36,299 nt of DNA, from NCBI GenBank assembly GCA_905205665.1, contig CAJLEF010000011.1, forward strand, positions 1 to 36,299, read 5' to 3'. Within the stretch, counting starts at the first letter, position 1, and every line of letters starts with the position of its first letter. This document shows positions 1 through 7,867 of the stretch, piece by piece. This stretch comes from an uncultured Bacillota bacterium (GTDB lineage: Bacteria; Bacillota_I; Bacilli_A; RF39; UBA660). The position numbers and the translations under genes were made by a program. The notes beneath the pieces were generated by a model, which did no database searches, had not been told where the DNA came from, and saw only the letters and a list, made by a program, of their open reading frames with translations.

Positions 1-48
1 CGTGCACAGCACGTGGTTTTAACAGCAGCTAACTATCGTTTGCTGCGC
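1..48. other. GC-rich segment with two hairpins at the window edge
   Basis: These bases are clearly richer in G and C than the rest of the window. They contain two small inverted repeats: CGTGC/GCACG with a 3-base loop (1-13), and GCAGC..AAC / GTT..GCTGC with loop TATC (25-46). The segment replaces the promoter, ribosome site and start codon expected for the nuclease gene that follows, because homology to the second copy of that gene begins abruptly at base 49. It could be the hairpin end of a mobile element or an assembly join at a contig edge. No gene is visible in it. Confidence 0.4.
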
Positions 49-104
49 AATAAAATTTCCCTTACTTAAAGATAAAGTAGCCAAAAAGTTATTTACCGAG
101 AAAA
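49..104 (+). repeat. 56-bp direct repeat, copy 1
   Basis: Exact 56-base match to 1016-1071, offset by 967 bases. It encodes residues 7-24 of an Rpn-type nuclease. In this copy it is followed by the gene body but lacks the start codon. Confidence 0.95.
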
Positions 105-157
105 AGGTAGGTTTAGAATACTTAAGAAAAATCATCAGTTTAGCCATAGGTATTCCT

Positions 158-868
158 ATGGATATGATTGATAAAGATATTAAACTCATTCATCCAAGTA
201 TTGCTGTCAATAAAAACATTGTAAATTCTGAAGCTGATGTTGTTTTAGAAAATGGTGAGTTTTACGTTAATCTAGAAATCAACTACTATAATAATGAAAC
301 CAGTGATATAAAAAATGGTTTGTATTTATGTCATTTACTGTTAAGACAAGTAAAAAAAGCTAAAGAATATGAAAATCTAAAGAAAGTTTATCAAATCAAC
401 TTAAACAGTTATGATGCGTTAGGAAAAGAAGAATTTATTTATCATAGTAAACTATATGAAAAAAAATATCATATCGAAAGAAGTGATTTTATTGAAATCA
501 TTGATATCAATCTAGAAAAGTTAAGACAAATCGATTATAATACTCTTGTAAAGAGCGAAGATATGACATTAGAAAAAGCCTTATATCTATTCGTATGTGA
601 TGACATAGAAAAGTTAAATGCTATTTATGAGGGTGATAAATTAATGAAAAAGTTGATGAAAGAAAATGAAGATTTATTAAAAAACTTTGATGAAATGCTT
701 TATTATGATCGAGATAAGATGTTTGAGAATGCCTGTTATGATAAAGGAAAACAAGACGAACGTGTTACGATTGTTAAAGAACTTTTAAAACTTGAAGTTC
801 CTATTGAAAAAATAATGATGGCAACAGGCCTAAGTGAAAAGGAAATATTAACTTTAAAAAATGATTAA
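158..868 (+). CDS. Rpn/PD-(D/E)XK nuclease family protein, 5' end lost
   Basis: Member of the recombination-promoting nuclease/putative transposase family (PD-(D/E)XK_2 type). The core is visible as EADVVLE followed about ten residues later by LEIN, the usual Asp ... Glu-x-Asn spacing in this family. The C-terminus (TGLSEKEILTLKND) matches the end of the intact paralog at 24737-25588 (ELTEKEILNLKNNM). The frame is open back to base 23, but the native start is missing. The ATG used here is internal and has no good ribosome site. The missing head (24 codons with RBS) is found at 999-1070; joining the two would give a 278-residue protein, close to the 283 residues of the paralog. As it stands it is probably a non-functional fragment. 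Confidence 0.75.
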   Translation: MDMIDKDIKLIHPSIAVNKNIVNSEADVVLENGEFYVNLEINYYNNETSDIKNGLYLCHLLLRQVKKAKEYENLKKVYQINLNSYDALGKEEFIYHSKLYEKKYHIERSDFIEIIDINLEKLRQIDYNTLVKSEDMTLEKALYLFVCDDIEKLNAIYEGDKLMKKLMKENEDLLKNFDEMLYYDRDKMFENACYDKGKQDERVTIVKELLKLEVPIEKIMMATGLSEKEILTLKND

Positions 869-877
869 AATAATGAA

Positions 878-903
878 AAGAATCTTTTACAGGTTCTTTT
901 TTT
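878..903 (+). terminator. Intrinsic terminator after the nuclease body
   Basis: Hairpin AAGAATC/GGTTCTT (7 bp with one G-T pair, loop TTTTACA) followed by a run of seven T. Confidence 0.65.
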
Positions 904-920
904 GACATGTTTTGTCGAAT
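900..920. repeat. 21-bp dispersed repeat, copy A
   Basis: TTTTGACA-T-GTTTTGTCGAAT; the same 21 bases with one change occur at 14019-14039. Both contain a TTGACA hexamer and a GACA...TGTC inverted repeat. The function is unknown; it could be a regulatory box or the end of a small element. Confidence 0.4.
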
Positions 921-923
921 TGG

Positions 924-951
924 TTGCAATTAAATTTTTAATATGTAGAAT
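924..951 (+). promoter_or_regulatory. Possible promoter of the duplicated nuclease head
   Basis: TTGCAA (-35-like), 16-base spacer, TAGAAT (-10-like), placed about 50 bases before the start codon at 999. TTGACA at 902-907 is an alternative -35 but has no good -10 at 17 bases. Confidence 0.3.
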
Positions 952-959
952 AAGGCCTA

Positions 960-973
960 CTTTTGTACAAAAG
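960..973. promoter_or_regulatory. 14-bp perfect palindrome in the leader
   Basis: CTTTTGTACAAAAG lies just downstream of the putative -10 and before the ribosome site of the 999 start. Its position fits an operator or a 5' leader hairpin. No regulator can be assigned. Confidence 0.35.
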
Positions 974-998
974 AACATTTTTAAAGAAAGGACGAATT

Positions 999-1151
999 AT
1001 GATTACGAAAGAAAAAATAAAATTTCCCTTACTTAAAGATAAAGTAGCCAAAAAGTTATTTACCGAGAAAATTAATTATTTAATTTTTCGACAGCTCCTT
1101 TATTTAGTTTGTCTTACGATATTGAATTTGGTAAATAATTTTAAGGAGTAA
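999..1151 (+). pseudogene. N-terminal fragment of an Rpn/PD-(D/E)XK nuclease
   Basis: The first 24 codons (starting MITKEKIKFPLL) have a proper AAAGGA ribosome site and ATG at 999. After base 1071 the sequence leaves the nuclease gene and runs about 26 unrelated codons to a stop, overlapping the 3' end of the convergent SDR gene. The first part is identical to the head remnant at 49-104. It is the missing start of the gene at 158-868, or the start of a second tandem copy whose body has been lost. Confidence 0.7.
1016..1071 (+). repeat. 56-bp direct repeat, copy 2
   Basis: Exact match to 49-104. This copy keeps the promoter, ribosome site and start codon but has lost the gene body. Confidence 0.95.
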
Positions 1152-1856
1152 TTTATAAGGTAAAAAACGACTGAAAAATAATCCTATTTTCATTTTTAAA
1201 GTTGGAACAATAAGTAATTTTCTTTGAAACATTTTATCAATACCATATTTAGCTACTTCATAGCTACTGGTTCCCTTAATACTAAATTTGCCTTGAGCAA
1301 CTTTATTAAAGTTTGTATCGACAGGACCAGGACATAAGGCACTTATAGAAACATGACTTTTACTTTTTCTTAATTCTTCATAAATAGCCATCGTAAGCTT
1401 TAAAACATAATTTTTAGTTGCATAATATGTCGATAATCTAGGACCGGCTAAAAAACCAGCACTAGAACAAACATTTAAAATATAACCTTGATCTTTTTTA
1501 ATAAAATCTTGTAAAAAAAGTTTTGTTAAAATATGATACGCGACAACATTTAAATTAATCATTTCAAGTTCTCTATCTAAATCAGTTTGGCTAAACTCTC
1601 CAAATAAACCAAATCCAGCATTATTAATTAAAATATCTATATTTTCATTTTTTACTTTTTCATAAAGTTCATATACATTTTCATTAACTGTTAAGTCATA
1701 CGTTAAAACCTCAACATTAACCGTTAATTCTTGTTTTAACTTTAAAAGGTTTTCTTCATCTCTTGCCACTAATATTAAATCAATTTTTTTGCTATCTAAA
1801 TAACGAGCCATATCACGACCAATACCTGATGATGCTCCTGTTATTAATGCTTTCAC
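1104..1856 (-). CDS. SDR family NAD(P)-dependent oxidoreductase
   Basis: Classical short-chain dehydrogenase/reductase with a Rossmann fold. The cofactor loop TGASSGIG is at the N-terminus, followed by INNAG, a serine in CSSAGF and the catalytic YYATK (Tyr-x-x-x-Lys). The end of the chain is basic and hydrophobic (RFLPYKLLLKII), as in the DltE/YqjQ-like branch, and may touch the membrane. The ribosome site AGGAGA abuts an upstream GTG at 1865, so the GTG at 1856, nine bases from the site, is the better start. It faces the alpha/beta hydrolase gene across a shared promoter region. Its 3' end overlaps the nuclease fragment. The substrate is unknown. Confidence 0.88.
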   Translation of the reverse strand: MKALITGASSGIGRDMARYLDSKKIDLILVARDEENLLKLKQELTVNVEVLTYDLTVNENVYELYEKVKNENIDILINNAGFGLFGEFSQTDLDRELEMINLNVVAYHILTKLFLQDFIKKDQGYILNVCSSAGFLAGPRLSTYYATKNYVLKLTMAIYEELRKSKSHVSISALCPGPVDTNFNKVAQGKFSIKGTSSYEVAKYGIDKMFQRKLLIVPTLKMKIGLFFSRFLPYKLLLKIIYQIQYRKTN

Positions 1857-1916
1857 TATTATCACTCTCCTATTATTAGGATACCAAAAATGAATAATTT
1901 TTAAAACTAAATTTCA

Positions 1917-1945
1917 TTGCTTTATCAAAAGAATTTCATTATACT
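1917..1945 (+). promoter_or_regulatory. Promoter of the alpha/beta hydrolase gene
   Basis: TTGCTT, 17-base spacer, TATACT, about 25 bases before the ATG at 1971. An AGGATG ribosome site lies between. Confidence 0.5.
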
Positions 1946-1970
1946 TATATTAAGATAGGATGAAATTATA

Positions 1971-2915
1971 ATGAACATAAATATGCAAACTTTTTATACG
2001 GAAGATGGTATTCTTTTAAGAGGCATTCTTTCTAGAGGAAAGGAAGAAAATGAAACCGTTGTAGTACATATAAATGGACGTGGTTCAGGCCAGTTTAATA
2101 ATATGACTAGTAGAATGCGAAATTTCTATATACAAAATAACGTTGATTTCTTTTCTTACGATCAAAGATTTTGGCAATATGGTGAAAAGGTGTTCAAAAA
2201 AGAAGAGGATGTTGGAAAATATTCTGTAGAAGATGCCCAAAAAGATTTGAAAGGTGCTTTAAAATTTATTAAAAAAATGGGTTATCAAAACATTATATTA
2301 GAAGGACATAGTCTAGGAACTGAGGTTGCTACGAAATACTTAAATAATAATTTTGATGATAAAATTTCTAGGCTAATACTTATGTCTCCTAGTGATCATA
2401 TCGAAGCTATGAAAAATCTTCCTAAAACTTATAAAGAAATTACCATGAAAGAATTAAAAGAGGCTTATGATAAGGCATTAGAAAATGTCAGACAAAATAA
2501 ACCAGACGAAATAGTTCTTGATAAAGGAATGTTAGGTGTTTATAGTGCCAAGCAATTTTTAGAATGTAACTCTAAAAATGGTGGCTTTAATCAGTTTTCT
2601 TATGAGGACAATAATACCTTTCCAAACATAACAGTACCTGTCACCATTATATTAGGTTCTAAAGATCCTTTACTTCCTAATATATCTAAAGCGGAACAAT
2701 ATTTTAATAATGCCTTTTCAAATGGAAAAACTTTTGTTTTTGATACCTCTCACACATTAGAAGGAAATAATGTTTTAGAAGTCCTTCAAGATACTTTTCC
2801 AAAAAACAAAATGAAACACTTCTTTTGCAAAAAAAAAGGCAAAATTAATCAGATATTCATTCTACTAAGTGTTCTATTTTTTTTAGGATTTTTAATCCTA
2901 ATATTTAATCGTTAA
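1971..2915 (+). CDS. Alpha/beta hydrolase with C-terminal membrane anchor
   Basis: Serine hydrolase of the alpha/beta fold, probably an esterase, lipase or thioesterase. The nucleophile elbow is GHSLG (Ser114). The acid and base of the triad are likely Asp232 (GSKDPLLP) and His261 (DTSHTLEG). HINGRGSG near residue 35 is the oxyanion-hole region. The last ~25 residues form one hydrophobic helix after a Lys-rich stretch (CKKKGKINQ), so the protein is probably tail-anchored with the catalytic domain in the cytoplasm, or a type I membrane protein. There is no N-terminal signal peptide. It is a single gene, convergent with ppaC. The substrate cannot be told from the sequence. Confidence 0.8.
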   Translation: MNINMQTFYTEDGILLRGILSRGKEENETVVVHINGRGSGQFNNMTSRMRNFYIQNNVDFFSYDQRFWQYGEKVFKKEEDVGKYSVEDAQKDLKGALKFIKKMGYQNIILEGHSLGTEVATKYLNNNFDDKISRLILMSPSDHIEAMKNLPKTYKEITMKELKEAYDKALENVRQNKPDEIVLDKGMLGVYSAKQFLECNSKNGGFNQFSYEDNNTFPNITVPVTIILGSKDPLLPNISKAEQYFNNAFSNGKTFVFDTSHTLEGNNVLEVLQDTFPKNKMKHFFCKKKGKINQIFILLSVLFFLGFLILIFNR

Positions 2916-2940
2916 AAAAAAGAAAAGCTTAACACCTTTC

Positions 2941-4563
2941 TTAATTATTTCTTTCAAATGATTCCATTAATTTAGGAAGCATTTGTTTTTTACGTGAAAC
3001 TAAATCTTTAATAAATGTTCCTTCTGTAACATCTTCTAAGTCAAAACTATCTTCAACAATATTTTTGGCATTTGTGTTATATAAAACATAAGAACCATTT
3101 TTGATAATATCAGTTATGAAAACAGTAACTGCAGCATAATCATTTTTAGAAAGTTCATCTAATTTATTAACATAATCATTAATATTTTCTTTAATATTGT
3201 CAAAATCCATGGTAATAATTTGACTGATACCTAAAGTATCGTTACCAATTTTATATGATTTAAAATCTTGATAAATAACATCTTCAACACTCATACCCGC
3301 GATACTACTACCGGCTTTTAACATTTGATAACCGTATTCTTCATAGTTTTCATCACATATTTTAGAAAGTTCTAAAACAGCTTTACGGTCCATATCTGTA
3401 GTTGTTGGACTCTTTAAAATTAAAGTGTCTGATAAAATAGCCGATAACATTAAACCAGACATTTCTTTTGGAATGTTAACATTATATTCTTGATATAATT
3501 GATAAAGAATCGTACAAGTACAACCAACAGGCATACAACGAACATTAATAGGAATAGACGTACCAATTGCTCCTAAGTTATGATGGTCAATAATTTCAAT
3601 AATACTTGCTTCATCAATACCAGAAACACTTTGTTCAAGACTATTATGGTCAACTAGAATAACATTTTTCTTATCATATTTTCCAGTGTCAGTAACACGT
3701 ATCAAACCTAATACCTCATCTTTTTTATTTAAAATAGGATAATTCGTATGCCCAAGTTTTTGAGCCATAGCTGTAAAATCTGTTAGATAATCTTGGTCAT
3801 AAACAACTGCTGGGGTTTTATTTAAATCAAGTGATTTTACATAATTACTTAAAGCAATTTTATTACACGTATTATAAGTATCATAAGAACTAGAAATAAT
3901 ACTTACTCTTTTTTCACGAGCTTCATTTAATAAAGTTTCATCAAGTTCTAAATTACCTGTTAGAACAATTAAACTAATGCCACTTTTAATTGCGTGTTCT
4001 ACTACTTTATAACGGTCACCAACAATTAAAATATCACTTGGCGTAAACTCTACTTTTTCAATAAAAGTTTGACTTTGATAACTTCCGGCATATAGCTTAC
4101 CATTAAATTCATCATGAAAATGTAAGATTTCTTTACCTTTTAAAGCATCGACAATATGTTGATAACTTGTGTATAAATGATCTTTTGAGTTTTCAACAAA
4201 AATATTAGCAATCTCTTTTAAAGTAATAAGACCTGTAATATGTTTTTCATTATCAACAATTGGTACAGCCGTACAATTTTTTTCATGCATATAATCAACA
4301 ACTTCAATTAAAGAAGCATTTTCTTCTAGCATAACTCCTTTGTTGTAATGTACATTTCTAAGTTGTACTTTTACGTTATTTAAATATTCTGGTTCTTTTA
4401 TGCCAAAATGATTAAGAGCAAAAGCCGTTTCTCTATTAATATGACCTAAAACTCTTGCTTCCGAATGCATACCCCGTTTATTTTCTAAATATGCTAAACT
4501 AATAGCAGAACAAACAGTATCTGTATCAGGGTTTCTATGGCCAAAAATTAAAGTTTTATCCAT
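2941..4563 (-). CDS. ppaC: Manganese-dependent inorganic pyrophosphatase with CBS and DRTGG domains
   Basis: Family II (DHH-type) pyrophosphatase, which hydrolyses PPi to two phosphates in the cytoplasm and so pulls biosynthetic reactions forward. Metal ligands are seen in GHRNPDTD at the N-terminus, in LVDHN and in the DHH motif IIDHHNLG. The C-terminal DHHA2 domain has the substrate-binding SRKKQ motif. Between the first metal site and the DHH motif there is an insert of two CBS domains (about residues 70-125 and 250-300) split by a DRTGG domain, which explains the 540 residues against about 310 for the short form. In relatives the CBS pair binds AMP/ADP (inhibiting) or diadenosine polyphosphates (activating), so energy-state control is likely. 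It lies 64 bases downstream of the DUF2130 gene on the same strand. Confidence 0.93.
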   Translation of the reverse strand: MDKTLIFGHRNPDTDTVCSAISLAYLENKRGMHSEARVLGHINRETAFALNHFGIKEPEYLNNVKVQLRNVHYNKGVMLEENASLIEVVDYMHEKNCTAVPIVDNEKHITGLITLKEIANIFVENSKDHLYTSYQHIVDALKGKEILHFHDEFNGKLYAGSYQSQTFIEKVEFTPSDILIVGDRYKVVEHAIKSGISLIVLTGNLELDETLLNEAREKRVSIISSSYDTYNTCNKIALSNYVKSLDLNKTPAVVYDQDYLTDFTAMAQKLGHTNYPILNKKDEVLGLIRVTDTGKYDKKNVILVDHNSLEQSVSGIDEASIIEIIDHHNLGAIGTSIPINVRCMPVGCTCTILYQLYQEYNVNIPKEMSGLMLSAILSDTLILKSPTTTDMDRKAVLELSKICDENYEEYGYQMLKAGSSIAGMSVEDVIYQDFKSYKIGNDTLGISQIITMDFDNIKENINDYVNKLDELSKNDYAAVTVFITDIIKNGSYVLYNTNAKNIVEDSFDLEDVTEGTFIKDLVSRKKQMLPKLMESFERNN

Positions 4564-4627
4564 TTAAAATTCCTTCTTTCACTGAAATAATATACCACAT
4601 TCACAAGAGAGATAAAAGAAGAAATTT

Positions 4628-5938
4628 TTATTCTTCTTTATCTTTTACCTCAGCAAATAATTTTTGCATTGTTTCATTATTTTTAGTTAAATTTTTAATC
4701 GTTAAATCTTCAGCTTTATTGTTAGCTAAACGTAAATTGTTTTCACTCGATAATAAAGCTTCTTTTGTTTTTTGTAAATGATCAATAGTTTTATCAATCT
4801 CTTCAATAGCCTTTTTAAATTTTGTAGACGCGATTTGATAATTTCTACCAAAGGCCTCTTTAAATTTATTCATATTTTCTTCAAAATGTAAAATATCTAA
4901 ATTTTGATTTTTCATAATGGTGATTTCTTTTTTATACTCTAATGATTTTAAAGAGGCATTTCTTAAAAGTGTAATTAAAGGAATAAAAAATTGGGGCCTT
5001 ATGACATACATTTTATCGTATTTATAAGAAACATCAACAATACCAACATTATAAACTTCATTATCAATTTCAAGTAAACTTACTAAAACAGCATATTCAC
5101 ATTTTTTTTCTTTTCTATCTTTATCTAACTCTTTGAAAAAATCTTCATTTTTATGTTTCGTAGCGGTTTCATCAGCCTCATTTTTCATTTCAAACATAAT
5201 AGATAAAATTTCATTATTATCCTCATCATATTCCCTAAAAATAAAGTCTCCTTTAGAACCTGTTTTAATATCATTATCTTTTTCGAAATATGTATTTTTA
5301 CTTAAAATAGGTCTAATTCTACTAAATTCAGCATTACAATGTTGTTCCAAAGTTTCCCCAATCATTTTGGTTGATTGTCTTGCTTTTAAATCTTTATAAT
5401 ATTCAATAATATCATTTTTACTTTTTATTTCTTGTTCAAAAGACTGTTTCATATTAGCCTCTTTTAAAGAATATTCTTTTTGATTTAAAAGAATTTTATT
5501 CTGCAAGGATGTTATTTCTTCATTTTTACTTGCTTTTAATTTTTCAATATCACTTTCTTTTTCTAAAGCTTTTATTTTAAGTTCTTGATTTAAGTCGGCG
5601 ATTTGCTGTTTTAACCCTCTTACTTCTTCCCCAGATATACTAGCCTCCTTTTGTTTTACTCGCTCTAATTCTTTTAACTGTTCTTGCTTTTCTTTTTGAA
5701 TTTGTTCTTCTAAGCTTATAATCTTTGCTTCTTTTTCTTTTATAGCCATATCCTTTTCAAGCGTCATCTTTTCTTTTAAAAACGCTATAGCTGTTTCTTT
5801 TTCTTCTTTTAATTTTTTTTCATTCAAAGATACTTGATTTAAAAATTCTTTATCTCTTACCTGATTTAAAATAAACGCATAATCTTCTTTAGCAATTTCA
5901 AATTCCGTATGACAATGTGGACATTTAATTTTATTCAT
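4628..5938 (-). CDS. DUF2130 domain coiled-coil protein
   Basis: Matches the COG4487/DUF2130 family, whose function is unknown. It begins with a zinc-ribbon-like CPHCHTEF, then a long Lys/Glu-rich coiled coil (about residues 40-185), then a globular DUF2130 core containing GSKGDFIFRE and MKNEADETATKHKNEDFFKELDKD-type charged helices (only the first four residues of that stretch are family-diagnostic), and a second coiled coil at the end. The core resembles a nuclease-like fold (GDF ... FEMKNE), which is an inference. The start is ATG at 5938: AGGAG lies 10 bases upstream, while the longer open frame to 5992 has no ribosome site and an unlikely Phe/Cys-rich leader. It may be co-transcribed with ppaC. 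Confidence 0.82.
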   Translation of the reverse strand: MNKIKCPHCHTEFEIAKEDYAFILNQVRDKEFLNQVSLNEKKLKEEKETAIAFLKEKMTLEKDMAIKEKEAKIISLEEQIQKEKQEQLKELERVKQKEASISGEEVRGLKQQIADLNQELKIKALEKESDIEKLKASKNEEITSLQNKILLNQKEYSLKEANMKQSFEQEIKSKNDIIEYYKDLKARQSTKMIGETLEQHCNAEFSRIRPILSKNTYFEKDNDIKTGSKGDFIFREYDEDNNEILSIMFEMKNEADETATKHKNEDFFKELDKDRKEKKCEYAVLVSLLEIDNEVYNVGIVDVSYKYDKMYVIRPQFFIPLITLLRNASLKSLEYKKEITIMKNQNLDILHFEENMNKFKEAFGRNYQIASTKFKKAIEEIDKTIDHLQKTKEALLSSENNLRLANNKAEDLTIKNLTKNNETMQKLFAEVKDKEE

Positions 5939-5982
5939 TTCCAAAACACTCCTTTTAAATATTATTCTAACACAACAAAATG

Positions 5983-6010
5983 AAAAAAACATCCTACTTA
6001 AAGAATGTTT
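5983..6010 (-). terminator. Intrinsic terminator of the DUF2441 gene
   Basis: On the minus strand AAACATTC/GGATGTTT (8 bp, one G-T pair) runs into seven T. It overlaps the last codons of the DUF2441 gene and separates it from the DUF2130 gene. Confidence 0.7.
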
Positions 6011-6638
6011 ATTTTACTCTTCTTAAGACCTCTATTTCACCTTGAACAAGATATTCATTGGTCATGTTCATATCAGAACCAATCGTTGGCTCCCAATATT
6101 TTTTGGCTTGTTTATACGTATCTTCATAAGATAAAATTTCATCTGGTAAAAACTGTTCATTAGTTTTAAAAATATTACCTGTAGCCTTCACTTCAAAAAT
6201 GTATTTAGAATCTCCTTCTAAAATGTCATACCAGTAATCTCTACCCTCTTTATCACATAAATAGATGGAATGAAGACGACTTGGTAAATGTGGAACGTAG
6301 TTTTGACGGTAAAGTTCTAAAGCTTGTTCTCTTTTAAAGATATCTGCTTGGTCACTTAAATTAGCCGCGCCATTTAAAAGTTGTAAAATTTCCATCATAT
6401 CTCTTTGATTTATGAAAGCGTGATATTGCAACAACGACATTTTTGCTCTAAGAAGTTCTGATAATAAAACTCTTTGAGTGCCCGTATTAGTTTGGTAAAG
6501 AACTCCCTGGTTAAAATTCATGTACTGCTTGTACAGACCTGTTTGGCTATCTTCTTTCATGATAATTTTATTATTTGGTTGCCAAATCTTGTTGTTTTCA
6601 TTGGAACGATGAATATGGTATAGTTTCATTTCACTCAT
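6009..6638 (-). CDS. DUF2441 domain protein
   Basis: Resembles the DUF2441 family of unknown function. Diagnostic stretches are LPSRLHSIYLCD, YWYDIL, ATGNIFKTNEQFLP and the C-terminal NEYLVQGEIEVLRRV. The Arg of RLHSIYL, the N-terminal YHIHRS and the late NEYLVQGEI (an Asn-Glu plus Gln-x-Glu pattern) could fit an ADP-ribosyltransferase-like fold; that is an inference only. The start is taken as ATG at 6638 behind an AAGGGG site; a longer frame to 6695 reads into the divergent promoter region. It is divergent from the next gene, which also looks ART-like, so the two may be functionally linked. Confidence 0.65.
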   Translation of the reverse strand: MSEMKLYHIHRSNENNKIWQPNNKIIMKEDSQTGLYKQYMNFNQGVLYQTNTGTQRVLLSELLRAKMSLLQYHAFINQRDMMEILQLLNGAANLSDQADIFKREQALELYRQNYVPHLPSRLHSIYLCDKEGRDYWYDILEGDSKYIFEVKATGNIFKTNEQFLPDEILSYEDTYKQAKKYWEPTIGSDMNMTNEYLVQGEIEVLRRVK

Positions 6639-6703
6639 AAAATTTTCCCCTTCGTTTGCAAGATGTATCCTAACACAAGATGGTCCTAAATGCAAGTTTT
6701 TAT

Positions 6704-6732
6704 TTGACAGAAAAAAAGGGCCTTTATATAAT
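6704..6732 (+). promoter_or_regulatory. Perfect-consensus promoter of the ART-like gene
   Basis: TTGACA, 17-base spacer, TATAAT, then an AGAGGA ribosome site before the ATG at 6761. This is an exact sigma-70/SigA consensus, so strong constitutive expression is predicted unless a repressor intervenes. Confidence 0.85.
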
Positions 6733-6760
6733 AGGAAGCATTTAGAAAAGAGGAACGCTT

Positions 6761-7867
6761 ATGCTTTTATATCGCGCTTTAAATGAGGAGGATATGAAAA
6801 ACTTATCTCTTGAAGAAGATATTCTTTGTCAGGCCAGAGAACATAATTTAAATCACGCTTCTATTATCGACATTATTTTTAGGAAAAATAATATATTACC
6901 ATCTTTTTATATCATAAAACATATTAGAAATAATGCAAAAGATTCTATGTGGATTTCAACATCCAAAGATTTTAATTTTGTGGCCAGAGAGTACGCGATT
7001 GTTCAAGCAGGAAATTATAATAGTTATAAAAAGAGAAAAAATATAGCCATTTTAGATATTCCTGAGGAAGAGTTTTATGATTTAAAACAAGAGAAAAAAG
7101 GAAAAGTTAGACATAGTAGCTACCTTGATTTAGCTAAGCAAGGCGCCTTACAAGAGTTGGTAGATAAAAAAGACGTGCTTCCTTTTTATGTTGCTAAAGA
7201 GGAAAAAGGCCTTCACATGACCAGAGAAGAGGAAATAAAAAAGGCCGTTCTAGAGTATGTTATTCCCAAAATTTCTGCTTCCGACTGGGCGAGTAAAGCA
7301 CGAGAAGTCCTTATTTTTTCAGAAATAAAAAAAGAATACGTGAAAGGCGTTTTGACACCTCTTATGCAAGACTATTTGTATGTTAAAACGAAAAAGATAG
7401 AACAAACAATTCGTGTTAAAGGGGTTATAACCCATGAGCCCTTTGAAATCACCCAACAAAAAATAGAAGAAAAAGTAAACCAATGTGTCGAAGAATTTTT
7501 GAGTCAAGACCTCCAAAATTGGCAAACGGACATTTTTAATAATAAAACGTTTTCTCCTTTTGAGAAAAATCTTATCCAATATATGTACCAAGAAAATAAT
7601 ACCTTAGTTTTTTTAGTTAGTGATTTTTATAATGGTCAAAAAAGTGAGATAAGATACGACATTGAAGGTTTTTATGAAGTTTTAAAAGAAACCAAAAGAG
7701 ATATTTTAAGGAAACTAACCGGTGAAAAAAACATCGCTCTTTTGGATGATGAGATTTTCGTTTTAAACCAAAACAAAAAAATACCCAAAGAAAGAAAAAA
7801 CGATGTTATTTATTTTGTTAATAATGAGAAAAAATTAGTTTTTAATATGAAGCCATCCCTTAAATAA
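6761..7867 (+). CDS. Uncharacterised protein with ART-like N-terminal half
   Basis: No firm family. The first ~190 residues carry a pattern like R-S-E-type ADP-ribosyltransferases: LLYRAL (Arg5), MWISTSKDF (Ser66-Thr-Ser), a beta strand NIAILDIP, and AREVLIF (Glu182), the place where ART proteins have their catalytic Glu. The rest (about 200-368) is Lys/Glu-rich and contains no motif I know. There is no signal peptide or membrane segment, so it should be cytoplasmic. It is expressed from a perfect consensus promoter, divergent from the DUF2441 gene, and its 3' end overlaps the convergent hemolysin III gene by 8 bases. It could be a NAD-using toxin or RNA/protein modifier, or simply a catalytically dead relative. 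Confidence 0.55.
   Translation: MLLYRALNEEDMKNLSLEEDILCQAREHNLNHASIIDIIFRKNNILPSFYIIKHIRNNAKDSMWISTSKDFNFVAREYAIVQAGNYNSYKKRKNIAILDIPEEEFYDLKQEKKGKVRHSSYLDLAKQGALQELVDKKDVLPFYVAKEEKGLHMTREEEIKKAVLEYVIPKISASDWASKAREVLIFSEIKKEYVKGVLTPLMQDYLYVKTKKIEQTIRVKGVITHEPFEITQQKIEEKVNQCVEEFLSQDLQNWQTDIFNNKTFSPFEKNLIQYMYQENNTLVFLVSDFYNGQKSEIRYDIEGFYEVLKETKRDILRKLTGEKNIALLDDEIFVLNQNKKIPKERKNDVIYFVNNEKKLVFNMKPSLK

Noticed and set aside
900..920. Spo0A box (TGTCGAA)
   Set aside because: The heptamer fits, but no sporulation genes are in the window and the presumed lineage may lack Spo0A; one short match is not enough.
963..998. Upstream ATG at 963 for the nuclease head
   Set aside because: The palindrome and the AAAGGA site lie after it; ATG 999 has the correct ribosome spacing.
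7319..7591. Minus-strand 90-codon open frame
   Set aside because: It lies wholly inside the rightward ART-like gene, has a low-complexity Phe-rich product and no ribosome site.
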